DNA from: Nitrosospira sp. 56-18 | GTDB lineage: Bacteria; Pseudomonadota; Gammaproteobacteria; Burkholderiales; Nitrosomonadaceae | Length of the DNA stretch: 64,000 bases | Reading direction: 5' to 3' | Assembly: GCA_001899235.1 (NCBI GenBank) | Contig: MKVR01000005.1 | Coordinates: 1,522-65,521, forward strand | Part shown: piece by piece, positions 47,089 through 56,800 of the stretch | Layout: every line of letters begins with the position of its first letter | How positions within the stretch are numbered: the stretch's first letter is position 1 | Translations under genes and position numbers: made by a program | Notes under the pieces: model-generated | What the model was told of the DNA's origin: nothing | The model's input: only the letters and a program-made list of their open reading frames with translations | Databases searched by the model: none

Positions 47089-48852
47089 CTAGAAGCGGGC
47101 GTTCAGATCCAGATTGACCGAATCGACAGCCAGCGGCAAGCCGCTGATCTGGCTATATGAATTGTAGCGGAGGCCCAGCCACGTGTTATGCGCGATGCCG
47201 TAAAGGCCATGCAGCGTGTAACCTTTATGGTTGGTTCCGCCCATGAGATAGTTGGAATCGGTAAAGGCATCCAGCATCGAATCCCGCTCCGAATAGCGAT
47301 AAAAGCCGAAAACCTGCCATTGGTGTGCTTCCGATATGATCGGATAACCCACGGTAAGACGGAATTGGTAGGCGTTGATCTGGGGCTTGATGTTCTGTCC
47401 GGTACGGGCCAGTATGGCATTCTGGTCGTAGCCAACATTGCGCACGTAATCCACGGTGCCGATGACATGGATGGGCTTGAACCTGGAGTAGTCGGCTACC
47501 ATGGTCAGGTTCGCGAGGCGGTAATCGGCGGCCAGCGCCCAGAGATTGGTCGTAGGGTCGCCATCGTTATCGATGTTGAAAAGACTGTTGCCTTTCTGGC
47601 GGAACAACGTCGCAGTCTGGTTGAACAGCGTGTCGCCGAAGTTCGGATTGCGCACCCCCGCGATATTGCGGAAGTCATACCATGCCGCGGCTATCCTGAC
47701 CTTGGTATCGGTATCGGCAGGACTCCACTCCAACCCCGCCTGGGTTCCGTAGAACCATTTATCCTTGGCTTTTACGGTTTCGCTCTGATTTATCTTCTGC
47801 AAGGGGAAGATTCCGGCATTGAAGAATGGCTTGATGGTCCGGTTTTCGTTTTGCCAGGGGTGAAGATTGATCGCCACCCCTTCGAAATTCAAGTCCGCAT
47901 CCCAGATCAGGTCGGTATGCTGCACGCCCGCGGTAGGAATGGTGGTGCCCCGCTTGAGAATACTCGTGTACACATTCCCCACGGTGCCGATGAAGAAGGG
48001 ATTGGGGAAACGGCCGCCGCTGACGGTGAGCCAGTCCCAGGGAGTCAGCTGAAGGTATGCCTGATCCAGCACCAGTCCGAATTTGCTGTTGAAAGTTCCC
48101 AATGTCTGCAGAGTGGATACCGGGGACCCAATGGATATGGGAGGGGGGCCCAATATCTGGCTGGTGAGCACCGGATCATTGATGTTTCCCGTCGTCAGGC
48201 GCAGCCCCAGATCCACCCCACGGGTGATATTGGCGTTGATGCCAAGGCGCATGCGTATCTGTTCCCGGTGCAGGCTGTCGTCGGTGGTATTGTCGATCTG
48301 CTGGCCGAGCGCCCGGAAATTGGCCGCGGGAGCATTGTTGCTGCCGTAAAGGTCGGCCCGTTCGCGCAGACGCATGTCTCCTTGCAGCTTGAAGCGGCTT
48401 GTCCATTCGGGAACGGCATTTACGTCGCCCCAACGCTCTTCCTTCGCCTGGCTTACTATTTCTCCGCGCAATTGATCCCGAATTTCCCGCTTGATATGTT
48501 CCGGCACGTATGTCACGCGTACCTCGCCTTTTTTCGAGCTGTCGGTTGCGGATGCAGAGGAGGGAGCGGGGGGGCCGTAGGGGACGCCATTCTGGGCCTG
48601 CCGGGAAGCCGCCGCTTTTTCCTCGGCCTTTTTGATCATTTCATCGGCGACTTCCTGCTTGATCACGCCTTGCTCGACCAGAAGCCGGATCAGGTTCAAA
48701 GTGGTCTCGTACAGGACTTCGACCTTTTCGCGCTCATCGGTTTTTCCACCGGGCTCGCTGGCCGCACTGGCATTTCCTGAAAGCATGGCGGCCACGAAAA
48801 CAGCCGGGATCATGGAATGGATATTCATTTTATTTTTCTTCTTCAAGTCCAT
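47089..48852 (-). CDS. Porin_5-like putative outer-membrane porin
   Basis: Outer-membrane beta-barrel of 587 residues. A signal peptide (cleaved near ASA-AS) is followed by a helical stretch with LYETTLNLIRLLVEQGVIKQEVADEMIKKAEEKA, typical of the 'putative porin' family (Porin_5), a Ser/Ala/Pro linker, and a barrel domain from about 150 to the end with alternating strands (e.g. FKLQGDMRLRERADLYG, WLGLRYNSYSQ) and a C-terminal aromatic, NARF. Its ATG overlaps the tonB stop in TGATG, so it is translated together with tonB. It is likely the channel energised by this operon. Confidence 0.82.
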   Translation of the reverse strand: MDLKKKNKMNIHSMIPAVFVAAMLSGNASAASEPGGKTDEREKVEVLYETTLNLIRLLVEQGVIKQEVADEMIKKAEEKAAASRQAQNGVPYGPPAPSSASATDSSKKGEVRVTYVPEHIKREIRDQLRGEIVSQAKEERWGDVNAVPEWTSRFKLQGDMRLRERADLYGSNNAPAANFRALGQQIDNTTDDSLHREQIRMRLGINANITRGVDLGLRLTTGNINDPVLTSQILGPPPISIGSPVSTLQTLGTFNSKFGLVLDQAYLQLTPWDWLTVSGGRFPNPFFIGTVGNVYTSILKRGTTIPTAGVQHTDLIWDADLNFEGVAINLHPWQNENRTIKPFFNAGIFPLQKINQSETVKAKDKWFYGTQAGLEWSPADTDTKVRIAAAWYDFRNIAGVRNPNFGDTLFNQTATLFRQKGNSLFNIDNDGDPTTNLWALAADYRLANLTMVADYSRFKPIHVIGTVDYVRNVGYDQNAILARTGQNIKPQINAYQFRLTVGYPIISEAHQWQVFGFYRYSERDSMLDAFTDSNYLMGGTNHKGYTLHGLYGIAHNTWLGLRYNSYSQISGLPLAVDSVNLDLNARF

Positions 48853-49520
48853 CAGGCGCGCGAGGTCACGCGTATCTTCAACGGCTGCGGCATATCCGCA
48901 GGGGGACCTTCCCGCAACGCTCGCAGATTCTGAAGCACGTTCTTGATCAACTCATCCACCTTGGCGTCACCCGTGTTTTCGACCAAGGCGATGCGCGATA
49001 CCTTGCCGCCAAGGTCGATCCACACCTTCACTATGATTTTGTAGGTTTTGTCCTTGAGCGCATTTTCGCGCGCAAGAGCATCCTGCAAGGCGGAATTGAT
49101 GGCGTCATTCACTATGGCGTCATACCAGGCCCACGGATTGCCCCGGGAGCCGCCGATCAAGTCCGCGCCTCCCTTTTTCCCTACCAGTCCGAATCCATCC
49201 CCGCTTCCTGTTCCTTCGGCATCGATGCCCAGATCGGGACCGGGTGGCGGCTCATCGGCCTGGTCCATCGGCTCGGGCTCGGGTTCGGACAGCTTTATCT
49301 CCTCCTTCACCACCGGTTCCGGCGGCTTCTCCGGCGGGGGTGGCGGTGGCGGAGGGGGCTTGATCAATGTAATCTGCTGGAGCGAGGGCTTGTGCTGGGG
49401 CGTGTCGCCACCCAGAAAATCCTTCAGCCATAATCCCAGCGCAATCGCAACGCCCAGGCAAAGCGCGACGCCGCCCCAGCGCACCCAAACCGGCTTTGGG
49501 CTTTCTTCGGGATCTTCCAT
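48852..49520 (-). CDS. TonB-family energy transducer
   Basis: TonB-like protein of 222 residues. An N-terminal membrane anchor (about 16-33) is followed by a proline run (PPPPPPPPPEKPPEP) and a Glu/Pro-rich spacer, a Gly-rich stretch, and a C-terminal TonB domain (about 135-222, IIVKVWIDLGGKVSRIALVENTGD). It would carry energy from the ExbB/ExbD motor to the outer membrane. It lies 4 bases after exbD and overlaps the downstream porin gene by one base. Confidence 0.9.
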   Translation of the reverse strand: MEDPEESPKPVWVRWGGVALCLGVAIALGLWLKDFLGGDTPQHKPSLQQITLIKPPPPPPPPPEKPPEPVVKEEIKLSEPEPEPMDQADEPPPGPDLGIDAEGTGSGDGFGLVGKKGGADLIGGSRGNPWAWYDAIVNDAINSALQDALARENALKDKTYKIIVKVWIDLGGKVSRIALVENTGDAKVDELIKNVLQNLRALREGPPADMPQPLKIRVTSRA

Positions 49521-49524
49521 GGCG

Positions 49525-49929
49525 CTACTTGACCAGACGCTGAGTCACCAGGCCCAACTGGGTGATATCCAGTTGACCCAGCAATTCGAGCACCTCCATC
49601 ACCTTGCCGTACTGCACTACCGTGTCCCCCTTGACCACGACCGGCAGTTCGGGATTCGCAGCTTTCAATTGCCCCAGCCGGGTGCGCAACTCCTCCAGCG
49701 TCATCGGATAGGCGTCCAGAAAAATCTGACCGGACTCGTTGATGGTGATCGCCTTCGTCTGGGGCTTGGCAAGACTGGGAGTGTTGCTGGCCTTGGGCAG
49801 GTTGACCTTTATTCCCTGCACCGATGCGGTCGTCATGATGATGAATATCACCAGGAGCACATAGGCAAGATCCAGCATGGGCACGACGTTGATTTCGTCG
49901 TATAGCTCGTTTTCTTCCTGTAACTTCAT
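49525..49929 (-). CDS. exbD: ExbD/TolR-family proton-channel protein
   Basis: Inner-membrane protein of 134 residues. Asp20 in INVVPMLDLAYVLLVIFIIMT is the conserved proton-carrying residue of ExbD/TolR, inside the single transmembrane segment (about 20-38). A periplasmic domain follows, with PVVVKGDTVVQYGKVMEVLELL typical of the family. It starts 9 bases after the ExbB fusion gene and ends 4 before tonB, a very tight operon. Confidence 0.94.
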   Translation of the reverse strand: MKLQEENELYDEINVVPMLDLAYVLLVIFIIMTTASVQGIKVNLPKASNTPSLAKPQTKAITINESGQIFLDAYPMTLEELRTRLGQLKAANPELPVVVKGDTVVQYGKVMEVLELLGQLDITQLGLVTQRLVK

Positions 49930-49938
49930 GCTTTTTTG

Positions 49939-51597
49939 TCAGCGGCTGTAGTTTTCCGCAACCTTGGTCACAAACTCGTCGACGAAAATATGCATTCTTG
50001 ATACGATGGCCTTGATGCGCGAAGCCAGGTAGTTGTAGCCAAACAGGGAAGGGATGGCGACTCCCATGCCCGCCACGGTTGCAGCCAGGGCGGCGGCAAT
50101 GCCGGGCGCGATCGCATTGACGTTGACATCCCCCGCCGCCGCGATCGCGGCAAACGTGATCATGACCCCCATCACGGTACCGAGCAGGCCGATGAAGGGG
50201 CCGCCGGAAATCGCGATGGTGAGCAGCACCATGAATTTGTTCATGCGCTGGACTTCTTCCATCAGACCGGCATCCAGGCTTGCGCGGATCGCATCCAGCG
50301 ATTGCGGCGATAGCGATTTGTCGATATGGGTCGCCTCGGTATCAGCGAAACGGTGCGCCAGCTCCCGCGCGCCGATGTGATAAATGCGGTAGAGCGACGA
50401 ATGCGCGAATTCTTTCTCCAGCCCGCTGACCTTGTCTATCATCGCCAGATCGGTCGACAGCTCGCGGAATTTATTCATGAAACGCCTGTTGGAACTGTCC
50501 ACCCGGTTGATGTAGACCGCCTTGCTGTACATCACCCATATCGCGATCATCAGCATGATGGTCAGAAGGCAGATCGCGACCCATCCGTCCACCGTCAGCG
50601 ATTTGAGGATGATGCCCAGGTGAGAGGCGCCTTCTCCTCCCTCCGACGCTTCATCCTCCCCCATGGCGACCAGTTTGCCGTCCGGCCCCAGCGCTGCCTG
50701 GACCGCCATCCACTCCGCGCCGCGCCCCACTCCGGATACCTGCACCTCGTCCATCTCGCCCTTGAATCCGGTGCCCAGGATCATGCCGTCAGCGGATAGC
50801 GCGGCAGGCGGCGCATCGCCCGCGGGCTTGCCATCCACATAGAGATACATCCTGTCCGCCATCACAAACCCGATGTGATGCCACTCATTCGCGCTGAGCG
50901 CCGCGCCCGACGCCAGATTCGATGCACCCGACTTCGCCTTCACCAGGCCGCCCTCCAGCCAGATGCGCAGGCTATCGGATTGAACGAGCGTGCCGTCCAG
51001 CGCCGATGGCTTCACCCATGCCGAGAAACTGAATCCGCCGCCTGCGCTTACAGCAGGAAGCGTGACGCTCTGAGAACCGTTGAATCCGGCTCCCCCGTTG
51101 GAGAACGAAGCGGCGATGTGCTGGGCGGATGACTGCACCGCGTTCAATCCATTCGAACCGCTGTCCTGGGGAACGCCGCTCTGCTCCGCAAAATGGTATA
51201 TGACGCTGGCGGCGTCGTAAGTCGACTTGGGATTTGCCGCGGGGGCGGCATTTTCGTTGCCGAAATAGAGGAATATTTCTGTCTGGGAGGCGAGCTTGGG
51301 GACTTTCACCCATACGAACGCCAGTTCATTCACGACATCCCATTTCTCAAAGTGGAATTTGAGCTCGGTTTTATCGTCTCCCGCGACCACGCGGAAATCG
51401 CTGCCATTGTCATTCGCGGAAAAAAAATCGAAATTGCCGGTATGCAGGCGAATCAGCACCGGCGCATCCGCGACCTCGCCCGCCGGGCTGTTCAATGTGA
51501 TCTTCTTCCGGTTGCCCCAGTCATCGTTCCACCAGGCATGGCTGGACAGGGAAAACGTGCATAACGCAAAGGTGAGCAGGGACGCAAGGATTCGCAC
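49939..51597 (-). CDS. DUF2341-LamG-ExbB fusion protein
   Basis: Unusual 552-residue fusion. A signal peptide (about 1-21, ending SHA) leads to a DUF2341-like domain (about 25-118, ending EIFLYFGNENA) and a LamG/concanavalin-like domain (about 130-305, GGGFSFSAWVKPSALDGTLVQ, ANEWHHIGFVMADRMYLYVDG). Then come a transmembrane segment (337-357) and an ExbB/TolQ/MotA proton-channel domain (about 375-545) with the two family segments ISGGPFIGLLGTVMGVM and APGIAAALAATVAGMGVAIPS. The start codon is GTG and no clear ribosome-binding site is seen. The periplasmic N-terminal domains are typical carbohydrate-binding folds, so the motor may carry its own sensor. Confidence 0.9.
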   Translation of the reverse strand: MRILASLLTFALCTFSLSSHAWWNDDWGNRKKITLNSPAGEVADAPVLIRLHTGNFDFFSANDNGSDFRVVAGDDKTELKFHFEKWDVVNELAFVWVKVPKLASQTEIFLYFGNENAAPAANPKSTYDAASVIYHFAEQSGVPQDSGSNGLNAVQSSAQHIAASFSNGGAGFNGSQSVTLPAVSAGGGFSFSAWVKPSALDGTLVQSDSLRIWLEGGLVKAKSGASNLASGAALSANEWHHIGFVMADRMYLYVDGKPAGDAPPAALSADGMILGTGFKGEMDEVQVSGVGRGAEWMAVQAALGPDGKLVAMGEDEASEGGEGASHLGIILKSLTVDGWVAICLLTIMLMIAIWVMYSKAVYINRVDSSNRRFMNKFRELSTDLAMIDKVSGLEKEFAHSSLYRIYHIGARELAHRFADTEATHIDKSLSPQSLDAIRASLDAGLMEEVQRMNKFMVLLTIAISGGPFIGLLGTVMGVMITFAAIAAAGDVNVNAIAPGIAAALAATVAGMGVAIPSLFGYNYLASRIKAIVSRMHIFVDEFVTKVAENYSR

Positions 51598-51937
51598 GGT
51601 ACTGTCTGGCTGGGTGTCGGGCTTGGCTTGAACAAGCGGGATTATGCGTGTCCCAGGTTACAGACATTAATCATATATATGATCCAAACGTATTATGCGA
51701 GCGATGCGCGCGGACCGCTGCCCCGGCAGATGGAAACGCGCTATCCACGCCGTTGCAGGGCCGGAACAGGCCTCTATTGGCCTTAGTCATTTTGATCCAT
51801 GCCCTATGCAAACGCCGGCATGGCTTGTCATATCAACCCAAGCAATCAGGAGGCGAACAGGAGAATGCAAATCCCCACTCCCGCCGGGCGCCGGGAGTTA
51901 TGCCGTCAAGTATCCTTGCCGCAACAGCTTGCGTAAG
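51598..51937. other. region upstream of the ExbB fusion gene
   Basis: About 340 bases without a credible gene. It should hold the minus-strand promoter for the exbB-exbD-tonB-porin operon. A 14-bp perfect palindrome, ATCATATATATGAT, lies at 51670-51683, about 75 bases upstream of the GTG, a plausible operator site. Confidence 0.45.
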
Positions 51938-52012
51938 AGGGACGCAGCGAAAGCGTAACCCATCTTGTACCGGATAGATGTTTGATGGGTTGCGCTTTGC
52001 TCTACCTGTCCT
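51938..52012. repeat. dispersed inverted-repeat element, copy 1
   Basis: A long imperfect inverted repeat. The right arm contains TGATGGGTTGCGCTTTGCTC (51983-52002), whose complement nearly matches GCGAAAGCGTAACCCATC (51947-51964) in the left arm. It shares the core AACCCATC...TGATGGGTTGCG with copy 2 at 53746-53834. It lies about 200 bases upstream of the GDPD gene. Confidence 0.7.
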
Positions 52013-52213
52013 GCAGTTCTACAGTTCCCGGTCCGGAAGTGGTCAATGTACCTCTCAGATACCGTTCTGAACCATCTTTTCTTCTGTCGCGCAAACTTCT
52101 AGTCTATTTGGATCAACTACACACTCCTCAAGATGCAAAGGAAAACGGGTAGCGTCAGAGACGTATCAAGAGCACAGACAGTTCAACCGTCCTCCCAACC
52201 CTGGAGCCTCCCT
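52013..52213. other. leader of the GDPD gene
   Basis: No gene is seen in these 200 bases. GGAG (52203-52206) lies 7 bases before the ATG of the phosphodiesterase gene and supports that start over an upstream in-frame one. Confidence 0.4.
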
Positions 52214-53530
52214 ATGTCACGCAAAAATCTCACTTCCACGCTTGGCGCTGTTGCGCTGATGAGCGCGCTTTTCCTGTTGTCCTCCGTTTCCGATGCAAGC
52301 CGGCATGACGATGAGGGCGATGACAGCCACTACGGCGGGTCGGGAAACGGCATGAGCATCCAGCTCGGCCCGCGGCCTTACTTTCTCGTCAATGACATGG
52401 CGGAAGGATCTCTCAAGAACAGGCTCAGGCACTGCGGCGACGGCCCGTTCCGCAGAACCCAGTTCTCCATCGGGCACCGCGGCGCGGCCCTGCAGTTCCC
52501 GGAACATACCCAGGAGTCCTACGAGGCAGCCGCCCTCATGGGAGCGGGTATCGTGGAATGCGACGTAACCTTTACCAGGGACAAGGAACTGGTTTGCCGC
52601 CATTCGCAGTGCGACCTGCACACCACCACCAATATCCTCGAGACCCCGCTGGCTGCGAAGTGCACCAAGCCTTTCACTCCGGCGCAGCTCGATGCCGCGG
52701 GAAACGTCATTCAGGAGGCTTCCGCGCAGTGTTGCACCAGCGACATCACGCTGGAAGAGTTCAAGAGCCTCAGGGGCAAGATGGATGGCTCCAACCCCGC
52801 TGCCACGAACGTGGCGGAGTACCTGCGCGGCACGCCCGACTGGCGCACGGACCTGTATTCCGGCCCCACCAGCGGCACGCTGCTCAGCCATAAGAAAAGC
52901 ATCCAGCTGTTCAAGAGGCTGGGCGTGAAGATGACGCCCGAGCTCAAGAGCGCCAGCGTGGCCATGCCTTACGACAGCGATGGCGATGGCGTGGGCGACT
53001 ACACGCAGGCGGACTATGCCCAGCAGATGATAGACGAATACAAGGCGGAGAATGTCAAGCCCGGGAACGTGTACGCGCAGTCGTTCGATATCCGCGACAT
53101 CCGCTACTGGATCGCCAACGAGCCGCAGTTCGGCAAGCAGGCGGTTTACCTCGACGACGCCAATATCGTGGCCGAACTGCCCTCCGCGGCGCAGCTGGCC
53201 GCCTACAAGGCCGAGGGCATCAATATCGTCGCTCCGCCCCTGTTCGCGCTGCTGGATGTCGATGGCGGCGGCAATATCGTGCCCTCCCGGTATGCCCGCC
53301 AGGCCAGGGCCGCGGGGCTCGACATCATCACCTGGACGCTGGAGCGTTCCGGCATCCTGGCTGATGGTCACGATGATTTTTATCTCCAGACCTTCCGCCC
53401 CGCCATCCGGCGCGAAGGCGACATGATGAAAGTGCTGGACGTCCTGGCCAAGGATGTCGGCATCCGCGGCATATTCAGCGACTGGGCCGCGACCGTGACC
53501 TACTACGCAAACTGCATGAATATCAGGTAG
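52214..53530 (+). CDS. secreted glycerophosphodiester phosphodiesterase
   Basis: Secreted GDPD-family enzyme of 438 residues that hydrolyses glycerophosphodiesters to glycerol-3-phosphate and an alcohol. The signal peptide is about 1-28. The catalytic motif [16 protein letters not shown] has the HRG/PE(N/H)T signature, followed by [23 protein letters not shown] with the metal-binding E-x-D and His. Several Cys (CTKP, QCCTSD) may form disulphides, as expected outside the cytoplasm. It stands alone between two copies of an inverted-repeat element and may supply phosphate together with the PhoX-type enzyme. Confidence 0.88.
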   Translation: MSRKNLTSTLGAVALMSALFLLSSVSDASRHDDEGDDSHYGGSGNGMSIQLGPRPYFLVNDMAEGSLKNRLRHCGDGPFRRTQFSIGHRGAALQFPEHTQESYEAAALMGAGIVECDVTFTRDKELVCRHSQCDLHTTTNILETPLAAKCTKPFTPAQLDAAGNVIQEASAQCCTSDITLEEFKSLRGKMDGSNPAATNVAEYLRGTPDWRTDLYSGPTSGTLLSHKKSIQLFKRLGVKMTPELKSASVAMPYDSDGDGVGDYTQADYAQQMIDEYKAENVKPGNVYAQSFDIRDIRYWIANEPQFGKQAVYLDDANIVAELPSAAQLAAYKAEGINIVAPPLFALLDVDGGGNIVPSRYARQARAAGLDIITWTLERSGILADGHDDFYLQTFRPAIRREGDMMKVLDVLAKDVGIRGIFSDWAATVTYYANCMNIR

Positions 53531-53712
53531 CCCCCGATTTCCGGTGCTCCCGGATAACGAGTCGGGCGCGGCGGCGTGAAATGGCGCCGTCGCGCGGGGG
53601 GCGTGCGATACAGCATGAAGACACCACCTGGCTCCGCAAGCGGCTATTCCATTGCTTCCCACTCATTTCCATCCCAAGGTTAAAACCACCGGCTTTGGCT
53701 GGTCAGCTTCAG

Positions 53713-53748
53713 CTTTCGTGGCTTTCGTAGCTTTCGTAGCTTTCGCAG
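53713..53748. repeat. short tandem repeat, 9 bp x 4
   Basis: Four consecutive 9-base units CTTTCGTGG, CTTTCGTAG, CTTTCGTAG, CTTTCGCAG run straight into repeat element copy 2. Such short arrays can change copy number by slippage. Confidence 0.8.
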
Positions 53749-53834
53749 GATGGGTGGAGCAAAGCGCAACCCATCATTTTACTGGTGCTGGGTAGATGTT
53801 TTTTGATGGGTTGCGTTCCACTCCACCCATCCTG
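53746..53834. repeat. dispersed inverted-repeat element, copy 2
   Basis: A long, near-perfect inverted repeat: the left arm starts CAGGATGGGTGGAGCAAAGC and the right arm ends CACTCCACCCATCCTG, about 31 bases each around a 27-base centre. It lies 23 bases past the stop of the giant exoprotein gene and 216 past the GDPD stop. It may serve as a bidirectional terminator as well as a repeat element. Confidence 0.8.
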
Positions 53835-53856
53835 CCGTTGCTTCCCTTCCTTTTTT

Positions 53857-56800
53857 CTATTCTCCGTGCCCGATCACCTCGGATGAAATAAACGTGGGCC
53901 TGATCTTTCTCATTTCATCGGCAGCGCGTGCCGCATCCGACAGGTTCTGCGACAAGGCCGCGGTGGTCTTGGCCACATCGTCTCCCTGGGAAGTAGCCCC
54001 GGAAGTGGTGGCGGACACCGCGCTGGCGTCCGCCACCGGCGTGCCGGTAGAGGTGCCGGTGACGCTGATATTGCCCGCGCCCAGCACGGCCTGGGCGGCA
54101 ATGTTGAGGTTGTTCGCCCGGATGCCGGCATCGCCCGCGTTCACCGTGCCCGTGGGGGCGATCAGGTCGATGTCGCCCGCCTTCCCGCCCCCGGTGGAAA
54201 GCGCCCCGATCCCGCTGCCGGATGCGGCGCCCTGCAGTTCCTGGATCACCTGGCCGCTCGCGGTCACCTTGACGAGCGGCGGCGGCACCGCGGTTGCCGA
54301 TTTCTTCCCTTTGCCTGCATCGATGTCGCCTTCACTCGACCACAGCAGCACGTTGCCGCCCCCCAAGGTCAGGATGCGCGACTGGTTGACCAGGATATTG
54401 CCGCGGGCAAATCCGCGCACGCTGCCGTCCGCCACCGCCACCATGCCCAGGACATCGTTGCCGGTATTCACCAGCACCGCCGGCGTATTGGCGAGGCCCA
54501 CGATCACGTCGCCCCCCGGCGCCATGAATTCGATATGGCCGCCGCGCTCGGTCTTGACGCGGCTGGCGAACAGGTTGATCTCCCCCTGGTAATTCCTGCT
54601 CCCATCGGCATTCTTTTCGCCTATCCCCGGGAACACCAGCTCCAGCGCCGCATAGCCGCGCTCATAGCCTTTGAAGAACGGACTGTCGGGGTTGTTGAAA
54701 TCGCGGCCGGTCACCAGCAAGGCGGTATAAAGCATCTCGCGCACATGGGCGCGCTGGCCGTCGGCATTCAGTGCCGCCACTGCCGTGACCGCCGCCAGCG
54801 CATCGGCGCCCCTCAAATCGTTGTTTCCCGTCAGCCAGCGCGCCTGCCACAGCAGGGCGTCATCCGGGCTGCCGCCCGTTTTCTCCAGCGCCGCAGCCAG
54901 CCGGGCAATCGTCCCGGCGTAATCGATCCCCTGCGCGCCCACTCCTGCCGCCAAGTCGATATCGGCGCCGCCCGCGGGCAATTGCGCATTATCGAGGTCG
55001 CCGCGGCTGACGATGCCCGCCGAGGTGCCCAGGTCCAGATTGCGCCCTGCCGTCACTTCCAGCCGCCCCGGGCCGCCCACCCAGATCTCGGCGTTATCGG
55101 AGCGGTCGTTTCCGGAGGTGAACACCACGTCCCGGCCCGCCACCACCTGGCTTAAATCACTGGCATTGGCGTGCTGCACGAGTATGCCCAGGTCGCTCAC
55201 GTCCTGCCCGGCACGCACCCGCACCGCCTTGGACAGATTCAGGGAAAGCTCGTTGAAATTGCCCTGGACGTTGCCGGCGACAGCATAGATGCGCGCCGGT
55301 TGGGTATCGCCTGTATGCACGGGAACCGGGCCGTGAAGAAATGCTATGAATGCAGGATTTACCGTAGAACGCGGAAAGTCGTCGGTATTTGTGCCGGGAT
55401 GCACCCCATCCGGCACCAGGGCCGGATCCTTGTCGCTCATCACCAGGGGAGCGCGCACGCTGACGATTCCCGCCGCCAGCAGCGAGAGATCTCCGCGGGC
55501 GGCCGGGCTCATGACGGCCGGATTGCCGGGGGTAAGCATGTCGATATCCCCCTGGAATGCGGTCATGGCCAGGCTGGGCGGCAATAAAGACAACAGTTCC
55601 GTGTTGTAAACTAGTGTTGACAAATTGAAGTTTAGCGGCGCCTTGTTGTAGGAATTGACCAGCATGGTGGCGCCGTTGGAAAGAGCCACCGTCCCATTCA
55701 GGCTTTGCAATTGCGCGCCGCTATCCGGGCCATAGGTGGAAAACAGGCTCCAGCGAGGGTCTCTGACCCCGCCACTGATACCGAAACCAAGATTGAAGGA
55801 ACCCCCTGAACCACCGGATTGCACCACCAGGTGGGGATTGAGCACCGCCTGGATGGTGACATCCCCGCGCGCCTGCACCCTGGCCTGCGCGTCCCCCAGC
55901 GCCAGGATGGTGGAGAGCGGACCGCCGCTTGCATCCTGCCCGCTGTCCACCTTGCCGCCCGCCGTCAGCGCCAGTTCGCCGCGGTCGGCGTAATATTGGC
56001 CGCCCAGCAGATCGCCGCCGGCTTGCACGCGTACATCTCCACCGCCGGTCTTCATCAGCTTGGCGGCATCGGGGGCCGCGGCCGCCATGCGCGCCTGGGT
56101 GGGAGTGCTGGCGGAGACATTTTCCACGTTGCCGCCGGCAGCGAGCGTGATATTGCCGCCGCCCAGCGCGCCTATCCCCTGCTGGAACTGGTCGAAACGC
56201 ACCCACCAGGCAGGCTGGGTGGTGTAAACACCGGTGGAAGCGTTCAGCTTACCCTGGCGGAACAGCCAGTTGGAATAAAGCTGCGCCGAAGGCGACCCGA
56301 CGATATCGCCAGCCGCGGCGAGGCTGACATTGCCCCCCCCCTGGCTGAACTGAGCGTTGGCCGGCACGGTAAAGTCCGCCACGGCGTCGGCCGCCCGTCC
56401 GGCGGTGTAGATCGCCGCCTTGCCATCGGCCAGGGTGATGTCGCCGCCCGCCGCGATGCGGATGTCGCCGGTACCGGTGCGCACCAGCTTGCCCGCCGCC
56501 AGCGTGACATCGCCCGCGCCCGGCTTCACCGCCAGCGGATCGGCCGCATCGATGTCCGCCCCGGCCACCAGCCGGTAGCCCCAGGAATCCCCCGCCAGCA
56601 GCGTGGCCGGCGTGGTCCCGCTGCTGAACGGGGTGGCGACGTTGAAGCCGTCGGACAGATTGCCATTGAGGTTGAGGTTGCCTGCCGCCCGCAGGGTCAG
56701 CATGCCCGGTTCGCCGCCCGCGCGGCTGGCGCCCAGGTTCCAGTCATTGCCGAGCGCGAGATCGCCGCCATTCACCGCGGCATCCGAACGCACCTCCACT

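Noticed and set aside
47188-48780. Plus-strand frame of 530 codons opposite the Porin_5-like gene
   Set aside because: Antisense artefact of codon bias; operon order and signal peptide support the minus strand.
52217-53662. Minus-strand frame of 481 codons opposite the GDPD gene
   Set aside because: The plus strand carries a signal peptide and the GDPD catalytic motif; the minus frame has no family features.
53857-54200. Possible CdiA-type toxin at the C-terminus of the exoprotein
   Set aside because: No VENN-like motif or variable tail is present; the end matches the structural-adhesin family, and no immunity gene lies downstream.
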